Below are positions 1-11,028 of a DNA stretch of 64,000 bases, one piece after another. The notes under the pieces were generated by a model that was not told where the DNA came from, did not search any database, and was given only the letters and a program-made list of their open reading frames with translations. The DNA is from Crotalaria pallida (Eukaryota > Streptophyta > Magnoliopsida > Fabales > Fabaceae). The stretch lies in NCBI GenBank assembly GCA_037953625.1, contig CM075655.1:23888001-23952000 (forward strand). Direction: 5' to 3'. The translations under genes and the position numbers were made by a program. Each line of letters opens with the position of its first letter. Within the stretch, counting starts at the first letter, position 1.

Positions 1-329
1 TTGCTATAGGGATAAGATCTCCTAATACAGGATAAGGATGAATTACTCATCCCCTATCCTAAATGGGATACATCAACTGCCTTGCTGGACCTCCGTACAG
101 GCCCATAAGGTACAATGCCACCCCTATAAATAGTTGTCTCCAGCAAGGGGCTCAGGTACGTTCTCTCACTCCCTAATTGCACATTTGCACACACCAGTGA
201 TTAGGGAAACCCTAGCTATCCCAACTGGATACCTAGAATACCAAAGAAATCACACAGTAACATCAGATCACTCTCTAGCTTTCAGATCTTTCCATATCCT
301 TGAGCTAGGGATACATCTTAGACACTACA
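1..329 (+). repeat. 5' LTR of element A (3' two thirds)
   Basis: Aligns gap-free with 14421-14749 and ends in ACTACA directly before the primer binding site. The missing first 174 bases correspond to 14247-14420 of the 3' copy. Confidence 0.93.
125..132 (+). promoter_or_regulatory. TATA box of element A LTR
   Basis: TATAAATA follows a C-rich stretch and precedes the pyrimidine-rich block expected at the transcription start. It is conserved in the 3' LTR (14545-14552) and in element C (38611-38618). Confidence 0.7.
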
Positions 330-330
330 T

Positions 331-348
331 TGGCGCCGTCTGTGGGGA
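331..348 (+). other. Primer binding site of element A
   Basis: TGGCGCCGTCTGTGGGGA starts two bases after the LTR end. It begins like the tRNA-Asp type site but diverges in the middle. Grande/Cinful-type Tat elements carry a near-identical site, as I recall. Confidence 0.75.
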
Positions 349-373
349 CGATAAACTGTCATTCCCACCCAAA

Positions 374-2233
374 ATGGTAAACACACGTGGAAACACTGGA
401 AACAACTCTCGTGGTGCAAACCACCAGGCCGGAAGAAATCGTCAGAGACTAGTAGAAGGTAGTGCTGACAACGGAAGAGATCTAGAAGGAAGAAACCCAC
501 CTCACCCTCCCCACCAAAGCATACCATCAGTTCTACTAGAAATCCCAGCCCGTAGCCACCACACCATACCAACTCGAACACACAGTGGTCCCTACACTGT
601 TCATTCCAGACAAGCAAACCCCAATACCCCCAACTGTGACCAGAACCACGGATCTGGACGATCCATTGACACCAGTGTTTCCGGAGAAAAAAGGGGACAT
701 TCCCAGGGCCGAAGAGAGACCCAACTTGAAGAGATAATTTAGCAACAAGCTCAAATGTTGGAACAACAGGGGAAGGCTATAGCCGATCTTCAGCAGATCC
801 ACATGCACACGATTGCTGCACGGGCAATGGAAACAGCCCTAGCAACCGCACCAGGTCATGATCTGCAAGGTCCAATCACTTTACCCCCTCCACCACCCAT
901 AAACCCGGCCTTAGCAGCCACCTATGAAACAGAAAACAGTACTCACCCAGGCCACCCCTTCACCCCACGTATCATGGCCTACGAAACACCCTCTGCTTTC
1001 CTTGGCCCCACTAGCGTTGCAAAGTATAACGGGTTAACCGACCCCCTGGAGCATATCTTATCTTTTGAAGGTGCCATGAATTTTTATGATGGAGGAGATT
1101 TGATGAAGTGCCGAGCCTTTTCGATGACTCTCCAATCACCTGTGCTGAGATGGTACTCGGACCTGCCCAGAAATTCCATTAACTCCTGGGAAAAATTGAA
1201 AAGGGTCTTCCTTAACAAGTACACTGCTAGCTGCGTACAACCAAAGTCGGACCACGCACTAGCAGGAGTAATACAACTCCCAGAAGAACCGTTGAGAGAG
1301 TATCTCGCTCGATTCCACTCGGAAGCAGGTTCTGTAGCAAACCTCGAGCCGAGCTTCACAGTTTTTCTTTTCACCCAGGGACTTCGTAACGGTGACTTCA
1401 AAAACTCGCTGGTGGGAAAGCCACTAAGGGACATGGCGGAACTGAGATACCGTTCTACCAAATTTATCAATTTGGAAGAATTCAGCAAGTGGCAGAAACA
1501 AAGAGAAAAAGAGGAAAGAGGGGAGCCTTCATCTCAAGGAAGGCCGAGGAGAGATGACAGGAGAGATGATAGGAGAGATGAGCGGGGAAGAGGACCCAGG
1601 GGAGACAGGAGATTTATCATCCTTAGATCCATGTTTGACGAATACACCCCCCTCACTGTCCCAAGAAGTCAGATCTTACAGGAAACCATGCAGACCGACC
1701 TGAGAATGGTCGAGAGACCTCCTCCTCTGAAAAGAAGCCAGCGCCAAGATCGTTCGAAGTTTTGCTCGTATCATGGGGGATACAGCCATAGCACAGATGA
1801 GTGCACTTGGCTAAGAGACGTCATTGAGCAGCTTATAAGAGATGGAAAATTGCAGCAATACGTTAGAGAGGCACTCAATCGGCGTACTAGAAGAAGGTCT
1901 CCCTCCCCGGACAGAAACGTTCGCAGAAAAACTCCATCTCCAACAAGGCAAACCAATCATCACCCCAATCAGCAGCAAGCATCAAATCAGCAAAGAATAG
2001 CTATGGTGGAAATAGCTAACACAAATCAATCCCCGCAAAACCTCAGAATCAATACCATTGCTGGAGGATTTGCGGGGGGAGGTGAAAAGAGATCTGACAG
2101 GAAAAGTATATCAATCAAGTACTTGCTATCCAGGACCATCCGATCCGTAAGAGAGCCTCAAAAAGTGTCCCAATTTGTTTCACTGATGAAGATCTACAAG
2201 GAATCATTCCGGGTCATAACGACCCAATGGTGA
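374..2233 (+). pseudogene. gag of element A, broken
   Basis: Capsid-type gag of a Tat element. The ATG at 374 is chosen because the protein from there (MVNTRGNTGNN) matches the start in element C. The capsid core lies at about 960-1500 (LGPTSVAKYNGLTDPLEHILSF, then a retrotransposon gag fold). An Arg/Asp-rich tract and a zinc-knuckle-like segment (CSYHGGYSHSTDECTW) follow near 1760-1810. An in-frame TAG at 740-742 splits it. A one-base deletion near 2103 relative to element C throws the last 45 codons out of frame; the fused protease resumes in another frame at 2227. Tat elements usually make gag and pol as one polyprotein, so 2233 is not a natural end. Confidence 0.85.
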
Positions 2234-2763
2234 TAACTGCTTTGGTAGGTAATTATGAGGTCGCAAGAATATTTGTCGACCAAGGCAATTCAGCTGATAT
2301 CATGTTTCTGAATCTCTTTGAAGCACTGAAATTGAAAACTTCGGACTTAACCCCTTTTGAGGGGAAACTGATTAGTTTCACAGGGGACACAGTTGTAACA
2401 TCCCGAATTTTAATTCTAAGAGTAATTAGAATAATGATAACATTTGGACGTAAGGATTATTCTAAAAAGGATTTAAAATGATGGATTAGGAGTTCTTTGA
2501 ATGCCATAAAGGAATCAAGAAGCATTGGCATCAGAAAGGAGGTTGAAAGATGAACAAAAGAGCATTAGAAGCGATGTTTTTGGTGTTATAAACACCCTAT
2601 ATTAGGAAATTCAAAATAAAAGATTTACAACACTAAACACAAATTCCACCGTTGGATGTGAAGATTAGTATGTAGGGAAGCTTGCCTTCAAATTTGAGGA
2701 AGATCCAACGGGTAACGAAGAAGTTATGGCGTTTCAAAGTACTAAATAATGCAAATTTTGAAG

Positions 2764-2850
2764 CTTAATCGATTAACCTATTGGCTAATCGATTAAGGTC
2801 AGAAAGTGTGCAAAATGTTAATCGATTAACAGTGATGTTAATCGATTAAC
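2764..2850. repeat. Four TTAATCGATTAA-type palindromes
   Basis: Cores AATCGATT at 2767, 2787, 2820 and 2840 lie about 375-455 bases into the solo LTR, just before an A-rich TATA-like stretch (about 2864-2876). Similar clusters occur at 7035-7120, 8057-8143 and 20057-20357. Confidence 0.85.
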
Positions 2851-4332
2851 ACGTGCTGCTGATGAAAAAAATAAAGGCAATCATACGTGACTTTCTTTCC
2901 CAAATTTGAAGCTCTCTTCTTCTCTCTTCCCCAATCCTTCTCCAATGTCAAAGTAATACCAAATCAAACCAAATGAACACCCCATAATCATTCCCCATCA
3001 ACTCTCCATGATTTTCTATCAACAAAAATCCAAATTTCATTCTCAACCCCTCAAATCCCCAATTCCCAATTCAAAACCCTAACTCCCTCAATCCTTCTCA
3101 TTTATTTGGGAAATCACCAAGGGAGCTAGGAATTGATCATGGAGCAAGGAATTGAGGCTTAGAAGCTTGAGTTCTAGAGCTCGGTGTAGTGCTCACACCT
3201 TCTCTCTCTTTCCCTCACAATCGGTCCCCTCATCTCTTCCTCCTTCCCTTTCTCTCTCATCCACGAGTTCTCTTTCTCTCCACGGATCTCACCGACGCCG
3301 TCATCATCGCCGAGCCACCACCCAGGTTCTTTTAAAAGAAAGCCCGAGGTAAGAAGGGTCGTGTTACCTCTAATTGAGGAGTAAATTCTAGGATGCTATA
3401 GTGATGACTAAGAATAGGGTAATATGTTAATGAACCTTAGGGTAGTCCCCGCTGACATAAATGAAGTATTTAGAATTATTAATGGAAACCACACCTTAGG
3501 GAATAGAATATGTACGTGTAGGACAAGGTCAAGAACGAATGAGCATATTTAGGATATTAATTGGTTAATATTGAACGAAAATGTAGAAAAGTATACACTG
3601 TAACACAAGGGAGAATTTAAGGAAAAACCAACTAAACTTGGGAGTAAAAGAATAAAAAGGTAAACGAAATAGGCATAAAGAGTAGAACTAATAAGCTGAA
3701 AGATAATAAGTAAAATAGTAAGTGAAGATTTTAATGGGATAAAAGAGGGATTAGAATGTGGAATGAGGAATACGTGCGGAGTCGAATAGGGGAATAGAAA
3801 CAAAATATCGAATTAGATGTAAAAGAAAATAAATAATCGGTAAAAGAAATTAATAAAAAGATACTAAAGCAAAGAGAGAGTGAGTTGTTAGGGAAGTTAA
3901 ATAAAATGTTGTACTAAGATATGGAAACTAAGCTAATTTAAAAAGGGTATTTAATTAAAATAGAGTAATGAAATAGGAGTAATAATTAAATAAAAGTGTG
4001 AGACAAAGGTATCATTGGAATAACTAAGAATTTGAAACGGGAATCTAAAATATAACGATTATATCAAAGCTAAGTGGAGTTAGATGTAAACTAGAGTAAT
4101 TAATAAAAAGAATACGGACAAAGGAAAAGGAAGAGAAGAAGAAAAAGAAAAGAAAGAGAACAGGGAAATAACTAAGAGCTAGGAACGAGAAATTAAAATA
4201 TAACGTATATGGCTTAATCAAGCAGAACTAGTTAAAAATGAGAATCATTAGTGGAGGGAATATACTTTAAATAAAAGAGGATAAAGAAAAGAGAAAGGAC
4301 TAAACGGCAGGAGGTCGGTAGACCCTGTCACA

Positions 4333-4640
4333 ATAATAAATATAAATGATAATCGGCGCAGGATGGTCGTGGTGACCCTGTGGCCTAATAAATATAAATG
4401 ATAATCGGCGCAGGATGGTCGTGGTGACCCTGTGGCATAATAAATATAAATCGGCGCAGGATGGTCTTGGTGACCCTGTGGTCTAATAAATATAAATGAT
4501 AATCGGCGCAGGATGGTCGTGGTGACCCTGTGGCCTAATAAATATAAATGATAATCGGCGCAGGATGGTCGTGGTGACCATGTGGCCTAATGAATATAAA
4601 TTACAATCGTCGCAGGATGGTCGTGGTGACCCTGTGGCCA
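4333..4640 (+). repeat. Tandem array, six copies of a ~52-bp unit
   Basis: Units contain CGGCGCAGGATGGTCGTGG followed by GACCCTGTGG and an AT-rich linker. Starts of CGGCG or its variant are at 4354, 4406, 4452, 4504, 4556 and 4608; one unit is 6 bases short. Each unit carries a GGTC...GACC inverted pair. It is part of the solo LTR. Confidence 0.9.
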
Positions 4641-7034
4641 ATTGATAAATGTAAAAGAAAAAGAAAAGACAAATGTAAAAGAAAAAGAATAGGAAAGGAA
4701 AGCGACTAAGGAATGAGATAAAATGAATTTGAAGGCTAAGAGTGGAAGTGTGAGAGCAATTGGAGAACTAATATGGATATTTATGAGTAACTGATATCAA
4801 TAATAGGGTAAGCTTAGTTTATTGCTATGTCTCTTTTAGAATTTATCTTTTTAAGTTCTGTGTAATGCTACCCTTCTTGCTATATTTTTGCAGGTACTGA
4901 AGTGGAGCTTACATAGGACATGGCCGAGCAGGATTTTCATTCCACTACGTGGAATGTATATTATTTAATATGAGTGGACAACTAATTTTGTAATTTTAGA
5001 ATATGTAATAGTCGTGCCCTGAAGCTTATACTAATTGGGCGTTAGGATCTGTTATGACTATTAAACTGTTGTGGTTTATCTTTTTAAATATTCCTGGACT
5101 GACAGGTTTTAAGAAGAAAAATTTTGGGAAGTCCGGAAAACAGAGGAAACTCTGTCGGATTTCCGTAAAACCTTTTAAAGAAATTAAGTTTTAAAAAGAA
5201 TTTTCAAACTCTGATTTTGTTTAAAACCTATAAATTAACTAATTAATGTGAGGGTGTTACAACAGTCGTCCCCAAAGGACATATTCAACTCCCTGTAACA
5301 CTCGGGAACCAACCCTCTGTGAGAACTGAAATCATCAAGTTTTTGGTTGTTGACTGCCCATCGGCATACAATGCTATACTCGGCCGAACATGTTTGCAAG
5401 CCTTTGGTGTGGTTGTTTCAAACGTTCATTTGACCATAAAATTTGAGGGCTCTGATGGAAGTGTTGTCTCAATCAGAGTCGAGCAGGAAAAAGCCAGACT
5501 ATGCTATAACGCTAGTTTGGCAAAACTCAAGAGCCCAGAGGAAATTCAACCCAAACTGAACTTGAACAAAGAAAACGTACTTCTAACGGACCTGGATGTT
5601 AGGTCCGATCAGGACGACACAAGGCCGACCCCCCAAGGAGAGTGGGAATTCATAGTGTTGGACGAGGAAACCCCAAGCAGAAGAGTAAGACTGGGCACCA
5701 ACCTCCCCGAGAGCACAAGAGCATAAATGCTTGAGCTTTTGAAAAAGAACAAAGACCTTTTTGCCTGGACCTCGGCAGATATGCCGGGGATTGATCCAAA
5801 TTTTATATGCCATCATCTTACTGTCAATCCGACCGCCAAGCCGGTCGCTGTGAAGAAGAGAAGAGTGGGAACTGAGAAGGCTGCAGTAATTGAAGAAAAG
5901 GTGGCCGAGCTCCTCTCAGCAGGATTTATTAGGGAGGTTAACTACTCTGAGTGGCTTTCAAATACTGTGCTGGTCAAGAAGTCGAACGGGAAGTGACGCA
6001 TGTGCGTCGACTACACCGACCTAAACAAGGCTTGTCCAAAAGATCAGTATCCTCTCCCTGTTATTGACAAGTTGGTGGATAATTCATCCGGTTATCAACT
6101 CCTTTCCTTTATGGATGCATATTCAGGGTACAATCAGATTCCAATGTACCCTCCTGACCAGGAGAAAACGGCCTTCATCACCGAGAGGGCCACGTACTGT
6201 TACACAGTGATGCCCTTCGGACTAAAAAACGCTGGTGCAACGTACCAGTGAATGATGAACAAGGTCTTATCTGGCCTGATTGGTCCCACCCTTGAGGTGT
6301 ACATAGATGACATGATAACCAAAAGCAAAAAGAAAGAAGACCACCCTCATGATCTGGCTGTTGTCTTGGCTAGAATTAGAAAGCACAATATGCGCCTTAA
6401 CCCCGACAAATGCACTTTTGGAGTACCTGCCGGGGCTTTTTTGGGTTTCATGCTTACGGAGAGAGGCATCGAGGCTAACCCGGAAAAATGCCAAGCCATT
6501 CTGAGAATGCACAGTCCGTCTAATGTGAAACAAGTCCAAAGACTAACAGGTCGGATGGCGGCTCTTTCAAGATTCCTCCCACAAGCGGCCAAGAAGGCCC
6601 TCCCGTGGTATCAACTGCTTAGAAAGAACAAAAACTTTCATTGGAACGAACCTTGTGAACAAGCATTTGCCAAACTGAAGGATGTAAGTTCCATTGAGAA
6701 TGTTTTGATAATGACAAAAGGTTTTGAACAAGCTACAAATGTGTTGATCAAGTTCAAGCTCAACAAGCAAACAACACTCAACAAAGGATGAAGAGAGAGC
6801 AAGCTCATGAAGACTAAGTTTGAGTATTATTGTAATATCTTTAGCCTCTCTAGCTTAAGTCTTTTATTTGATGAGTTTGGGTAGAGTTCTTTAGAGGGTA
6901 GTGAATCTCTATCAAAGGTCATGATTATATCATAATTTGAGTATTCACTTAACCTAAAATCAATAGGTGGCTTAAAGGTTTGAAAGAAAATGTTTAGTTT
7001 TGAGAAAACAAGTTTCTAAGTGATTTTGCACTAT

Positions 7035-7120
7035 CTTAATCGATTAAGTAATGTTCTAATCGATTAAGCTTTTCAAAGTAACAGTGTTTAATCGATTAAG
7101 CATCAGTTTAATCGATTAAG
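7035..7120. repeat. Palindrome cluster 1 of the 1615-bp solo LTR
   Basis: Four copies of a palindrome whose best form is CTTAATCGATTAAG (perfect at 7035-7048); the others are centred near 7062, 7094 and 7114. The cluster ends about 80 bases before the TATA box. Confidence 0.9.
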
Positions 7121-7197
7121 AGCTGTAGAACTGGTTTTTAAAATACGTTTTTCCCTTCTCAAAATCAGTTTTTAGTGCTACTAACTTTTGGGTATTC

Positions 7198-7206
7198 TAT
7201 ATAAAC
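7198..7206 (+). promoter_or_regulatory. TATA box of the 1615-bp solo LTR
   Basis: TATATAAAC lies about 515 bases into the LTR and about 80 bases after palindrome cluster 1. This fits a copia U3/R boundary. Confidence 0.6.
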
Positions 7207-8056
7207 ATTTTCCTAATCATTGTGATCATCAAGCATCATTTTTACATCAATTTTACAAAGATCAAGCCACTCTATTCTCTCTCAATTTCATAGATCAAAA
7301 GCTTTTCTATTTTACATTCTTTGATCAAGAATCTTGGAATCTCTTATGTTGATTTGTCATAGCTATTTAAAGAGATTCTTAGGATTGTCATTGTGTTTTC
7401 ATTTCAGTTGTAATCTTTGCAAGAGGCAAGCTATCTACAACAACAAAGAAGACTTGGTGTGTCGATTATCATCAAGCAAGTTCATTCAAATTGAAGAAGA
7501 AGTCTTGGTTGTGAATCAAGCAAAGTGAAGTCTTGTTGTGAGGTATCAACGAGCAACGTGAAGACTTGTTGTGTGGATTATCAACAAGCAAGGGTAGAGG
7601 TTAGATTAGAAGGTCAATAGGATTGCAAGGCAAGGGTGTGGAGTATCTCTTGTAGGCTATCAAGAAGGGAGTCTTGAGAGGCATTTACTTGTAATTTGAG
7701 AACTCTAATTCCTCATAGTGAAGAATCTCTCTTGGTTGAAGAGGGGACTGGATGTAGCTTTCAAGTGGATGAAAGTGAACCAGGATAAATCACTGTGTCG
7801 TATCTCTAAACCCTTAACTCTTTACATTCTTGTCATTTCATATGTTCTTGGTTAAAAACCTAGAAAAGTGTGATTTTTCATAAGTGATAAAATTGAATCT
7901 TAATTGTGCAAATTAACTTGGGGAAAATCATTTTCATAACCTAGATAATCAATAAGAATATTGGTGTTAATCCTTTCCGTTGAATCTCTGATCATACGTG
8001 TTAATTGATTGATTTTCGTATTCAATTGAAAAGTGATTTTTCAGATTTAATTGGTG

Positions 8057-8143
8057 CTTAATCGGTGAACAGTAACCTTAATCGATTAAGGATTTTTGAA
8101 GTTTCTTGTCTTAATCGATTAAGTTACAGTTTAATCGATTAAG
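8057..8143. repeat. Palindrome cluster 2 of the 1615-bp solo LTR
   Basis: Copies of CTTAATCGATTAAG at 8077-8090 and 8110-8123, a near copy at 8130-8143, and a degenerate one at about 8057. They lie about 150-240 bases before the LTR end. Confidence 0.88.
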
Positions 8144-8302
8144 AGCTGAGGTTTTGGCAAAAATCATTCGTTTTGATTGTTTCTATTTGTTTCTTTCAAA
8201 AATCTTTCAAGGTTTCTTAAACACCTATTCAACCCCCCCTTCTAGGTGTTCTCCTAGGGTTCCTTAGTTGTTTCAACCACCAATTGCGGTTTCCTCAAAG
8301 GA

Positions 8303-10441
8303 ATACCTGTCATCCCCTCCTGTTCTCATCAGCCCTCGGGAGGGGGAGATTCTGTTTTTATATTAGTCAATTGGTGAATCATTTGTAAGCTCGGCCTTGG
8401 TCAGAGAAGACTCAGGGACCGAGCAACCGGTGTACTTTGTGAGTAAGGCCCTGCAGGGACCTGAAACGAGGTACTCGAAGATTGAAAAGCTTGCTTTTAC
8501 CCTGGTAGTTACTGCGAGAAGACTCAGGCAGTACTTCTAGAGCCATCCCATCATAGTCCAGACAACCCAACCAATAAGGCAGGTGCTCCACCGACCTGAT
8601 TTGGCTGGAAGAACGGTTTCCTGGTCAGTTGAGCTGTCGAAGTTCGACATAACTTTGAACCAAGAAAAACTCTCAAATCTCAAACTCTAGCAGATTTTGT
8701 CTCAGAACTTTCAGACCCTCATCACTCCAACAAACCACAGCTTTGGAATATTTACTTGGACGGCTCCAGCCACAGCAAAGGGGCTGGGGCCGGTATAATT
8801 CTGGAGAGCGCTGAAGGCCTCAGCGTTGAATACTCCCTGAAATTCGAGTTCCCCACCTCAAACAATCAGGCAGAGTATGAAGCGGTGTTAGCTGGTTTGC
8901 GAATGGCCCATCAGATGGGGGCCTCGAAAATTCAGATTTTCAGTGATTCACACTTAGTAGTGTCCCAGGTCAACGGAGAATTTCAGGCCAAGGAGCCGAT
9001 TCTTCAAAAGTACCTGGAACAGGTCAAAGCTCTTTCCGACCTATTTTCACAATTCTCTATCACTCATATTCCAAGAGCCTCCAACGGACGAGCAGACATT
9101 CTCTCCAAACTTGCCAGCACCAAGGGCCCCAAGAACAACAAGAGCTTAGTACAGGAAACCGTTCATCAGCCGAGCGTGGTTCTAGCGGTATCCTTGGCTA
9201 CCGACTGGATGGACCCTATCAAGCAATATCTCAGGCACCAGGTTTTGCCGGCAGATCCTTTGGAAGGAAAGAAGATAGTCAAACAAGCAGCTCAGTATTC
9301 CATCATTGGTGATACCCTGTACAAAAGGGGGATAAACTCCCCCATGCTGAAATGTCTGAACTCAGCGGATGCAGAGCTCGTCTTGGCCGAGGTTCATGAA
9401 GGAATCTCAAACCATCATGTAGGAGGAAAAGCCTTAGCCTGCAAGGTCCTTCGAGCAGGCTATTACTAGCCCACACTTCAAAATGATGCTTCAGATCATG
9501 TTAAGAGATGCAAATCATGTCAACTACACAGAAAGGTTTTCCAGCGACCACCGACTGAGCTGCACTCGATGATTGCCCCATGGCCCTTTTACCAATGGGG
9601 CATGGACATCATCGGGAAGTTCAAAACGGCTCCTGGACAGTTAAAGTTTGTAGTGGTCGCAGTGGATTATTTCACTAAATGGGTCGAAGCCGAGGCTTTG
9701 GCAACAATCTCTTCAGCCAAAATTCAAAAGTTCTTTCTCAGGCAAGTCATTGCTCGTTTCGGCGTCCCGCATACTTTGGTAACTGACAATGGCACGCAGT
9801 TCACTGCCAAGGTTTTCCAAGAATTAGTGGACCACTTCCATATTGCCCACCATTTCTCCTCTGTCGAGCATCCGCAGACAAACGGGCAAACAGAAGCGAT
9901 GAACAAGATTGTCATTGATGGAATAAAGAAAAGGCTACTAGAAGCGGAAGGGTCATGGGCTGACATTCTTCCTGAGGTGCTATGGTCAATTCGCACGACC
10001 ATACATGCCTCCACAGGAGAAACCCCATTCCGACTCACCTACGGTTGTGAATTTGTGTTACCAATTGAAACTCGGATTCCCACATTCCGAGTATCGGAGC
10101 GCCCTGTTGAAATAAATAATGAATTGATTAAGGAAGAATTAACTTTCAGTGATGAGATCCGAGCTCTCGCGGCGGCCCGAAAGAAGACGGCAAAAGAAAG
10201 GCAATCTCGAGAGTATAACAAATGGGTGGTTCCCAGAAGTTTCACAGTGGGGGACCTAGTCCTCAGGCGAGCTGACATCGGTTTGAGAAATGCCAAAGAA
10301 GGAAAGCTGGCCAGGAACTGGGAAGGACCCTACAGAATCACCTCAAAAATAGGATCTGAAGCATACAAACTGGAGACATTGACAAAGCAACAGTTAAGCA
10401 ACACTTGGAATGCCACAAAACTCAAGCCCTACTACAGCTGA
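8303..10441 (+). pseudogene. RNase H, archaeal-type RNase H and integrase of element A
   Basis: This continues pol after the solo LTR. The first RNase H (about 8380-8700) has a frame slip and a TAG in the position of a Gln codon near 8538. The second, archaeal-type RNase H covers 8756-9130 (DGSSHSKGAGAG, NNQAEYEAVLAGL, FSDSHLVVSQ, ASNGRADILS) and marks the Tat lineage. The integrase zinc finger has its His pair near 9400 and CKSCQ near 9520; a TAG at 9467-9469 replaces a Trp codon. The catalytic core keeps Asp (AVDYFTKW), Asp (TDNGTQF) and Glu (NGQTEAMNK). The C-terminal domain ends WNATKLKPYYS at the natural stop. Confidence 0.9.
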
Positions 10442-11028
10442 AAATACTTGGAATCCCACAATCACCTCTGCAGAATGTCAACCTTGGTTTTAGAATTTCA
10501 TTGTTTCACCTTTATCTACCTTGTTGTCATTTATTTTAGCATCTTTATGTTTTTAGTCGTTTCAATGCTTTCTGTGTTTGACATTCACTACTTGTAGACA
10601 GTTGAAGGAACTCAATGAAGAACTCTTTTTTATAGCATCTCAATTTCCAATTTTATTCTGTTAACGTACTAACCCTTTCCTCTCGGCTCGCCACCGAGTC
10701 GAACCGGGTTGTTTATACTTGTCTTTCCAACAAGGACTTATAAAATAAAATAACAAGTACTTAAAGAGATGCCCGACCAAAAAGCTTAACAGCTTTTTCC
10801 GTCGAGGACCGAGGATCCCCCCTTTGGCCAAAGGTCGGAGATCCGAAATCTCAATAACAGTTCATAACAAAGAAAAAATATCAATATCATCCACACTGGA
10901 ACTATGAAGGAAAAAAGGCATAATAACTTGCATACATAAAGAGTAATCAAAGTCTTAACATACGGATCAAATTACAAAAAGGGGCAACATCTTAACTGAA
11001 ATTACAAAGGAATAAAAAGAAAAAAGAA
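10442..11028. other. Non-coding spacer of element A between integrase and antisense gene
   Basis: No gene is visible. The block near 10675-10760, including CTCTCGGCTCGCCACCGAG, is conserved in element C (54724-54814). It is probably a joint 3' UTR of the sense pol and antisense transcripts. Confidence 0.6.

Larger units (their letters stand above)
2394..5261 (+). mobile_element. Solo LTR, 2868 bp, probably Tekay/Del-type chromovirus
   Basis: It starts TGTAACATCCCG, ends GGGTGTTACA, and is flanked by the perfect 5-bp duplication ACAGT (2389-2393, 5262-5266). There is no internal domain, so it is a solo LTR left by recombination. Long LTRs starting TGTAACA and ending TGTTACA suggest the Tekay/Del lineage; this is from family knowledge and not a database match. 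It holds four AATCGATT palindromes (2767-2847) and a 52-bp tandem array (4333-4640). Orientation is inferred from the leader-like pyrimidine-rich stretch after 2890. Confidence 0.8.
2227..6682 (+). pseudogene. Protease and reverse transcriptase of element A, interrupted by a solo LTR
   Basis: The aspartic protease covers 2227-2393 and continues at 5267; its active-site segment is VDQGNSADIMF. The break at 2394-5261 is a solo LTR, and the frames on its two sides agree once one TSD copy is discounted. RT follows from about 5780, with RMCVDYTDLNKACPKD at 6000, FMDAYSGYNQI, and the catalytic YIDD near 6300. Three nonsense codons are visible against element C: TAA at 5724-5726, TGA at 5994-5996 and TGA at 6249-6251. 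The frame ends at the second solo LTR (6683). Confidence 0.88.
6683..8297 (+). mobile_element. Solo LTR, 1615 bp, SIRE/Maximus-type copia
   Basis: It starts TGTAAGTTCC, ends TTTCCTCA, and is flanked by AAGGA on both sides (6678-6682, 8298-8302). Several blocks match element E's LTR read on the minus strand, for example GTGAACCAGGATAAATC near 7777 and the CACCTATTCAACCCCCC block near 8220. It is therefore assigned to the same copia lineage. Two palindrome clusters and a TATATAAAC box (7198-7206) lie at the same relative places as in E. The short ORF at 7334-7528 looks fortuitous. Confidence 0.85.

Noticed and set aside
3152..3352. Ser/Leu-rich frame in the 2868-bp solo LTR
   Set aside because: Low-complexity translation of the pyrimidine-rich leader; no domain.
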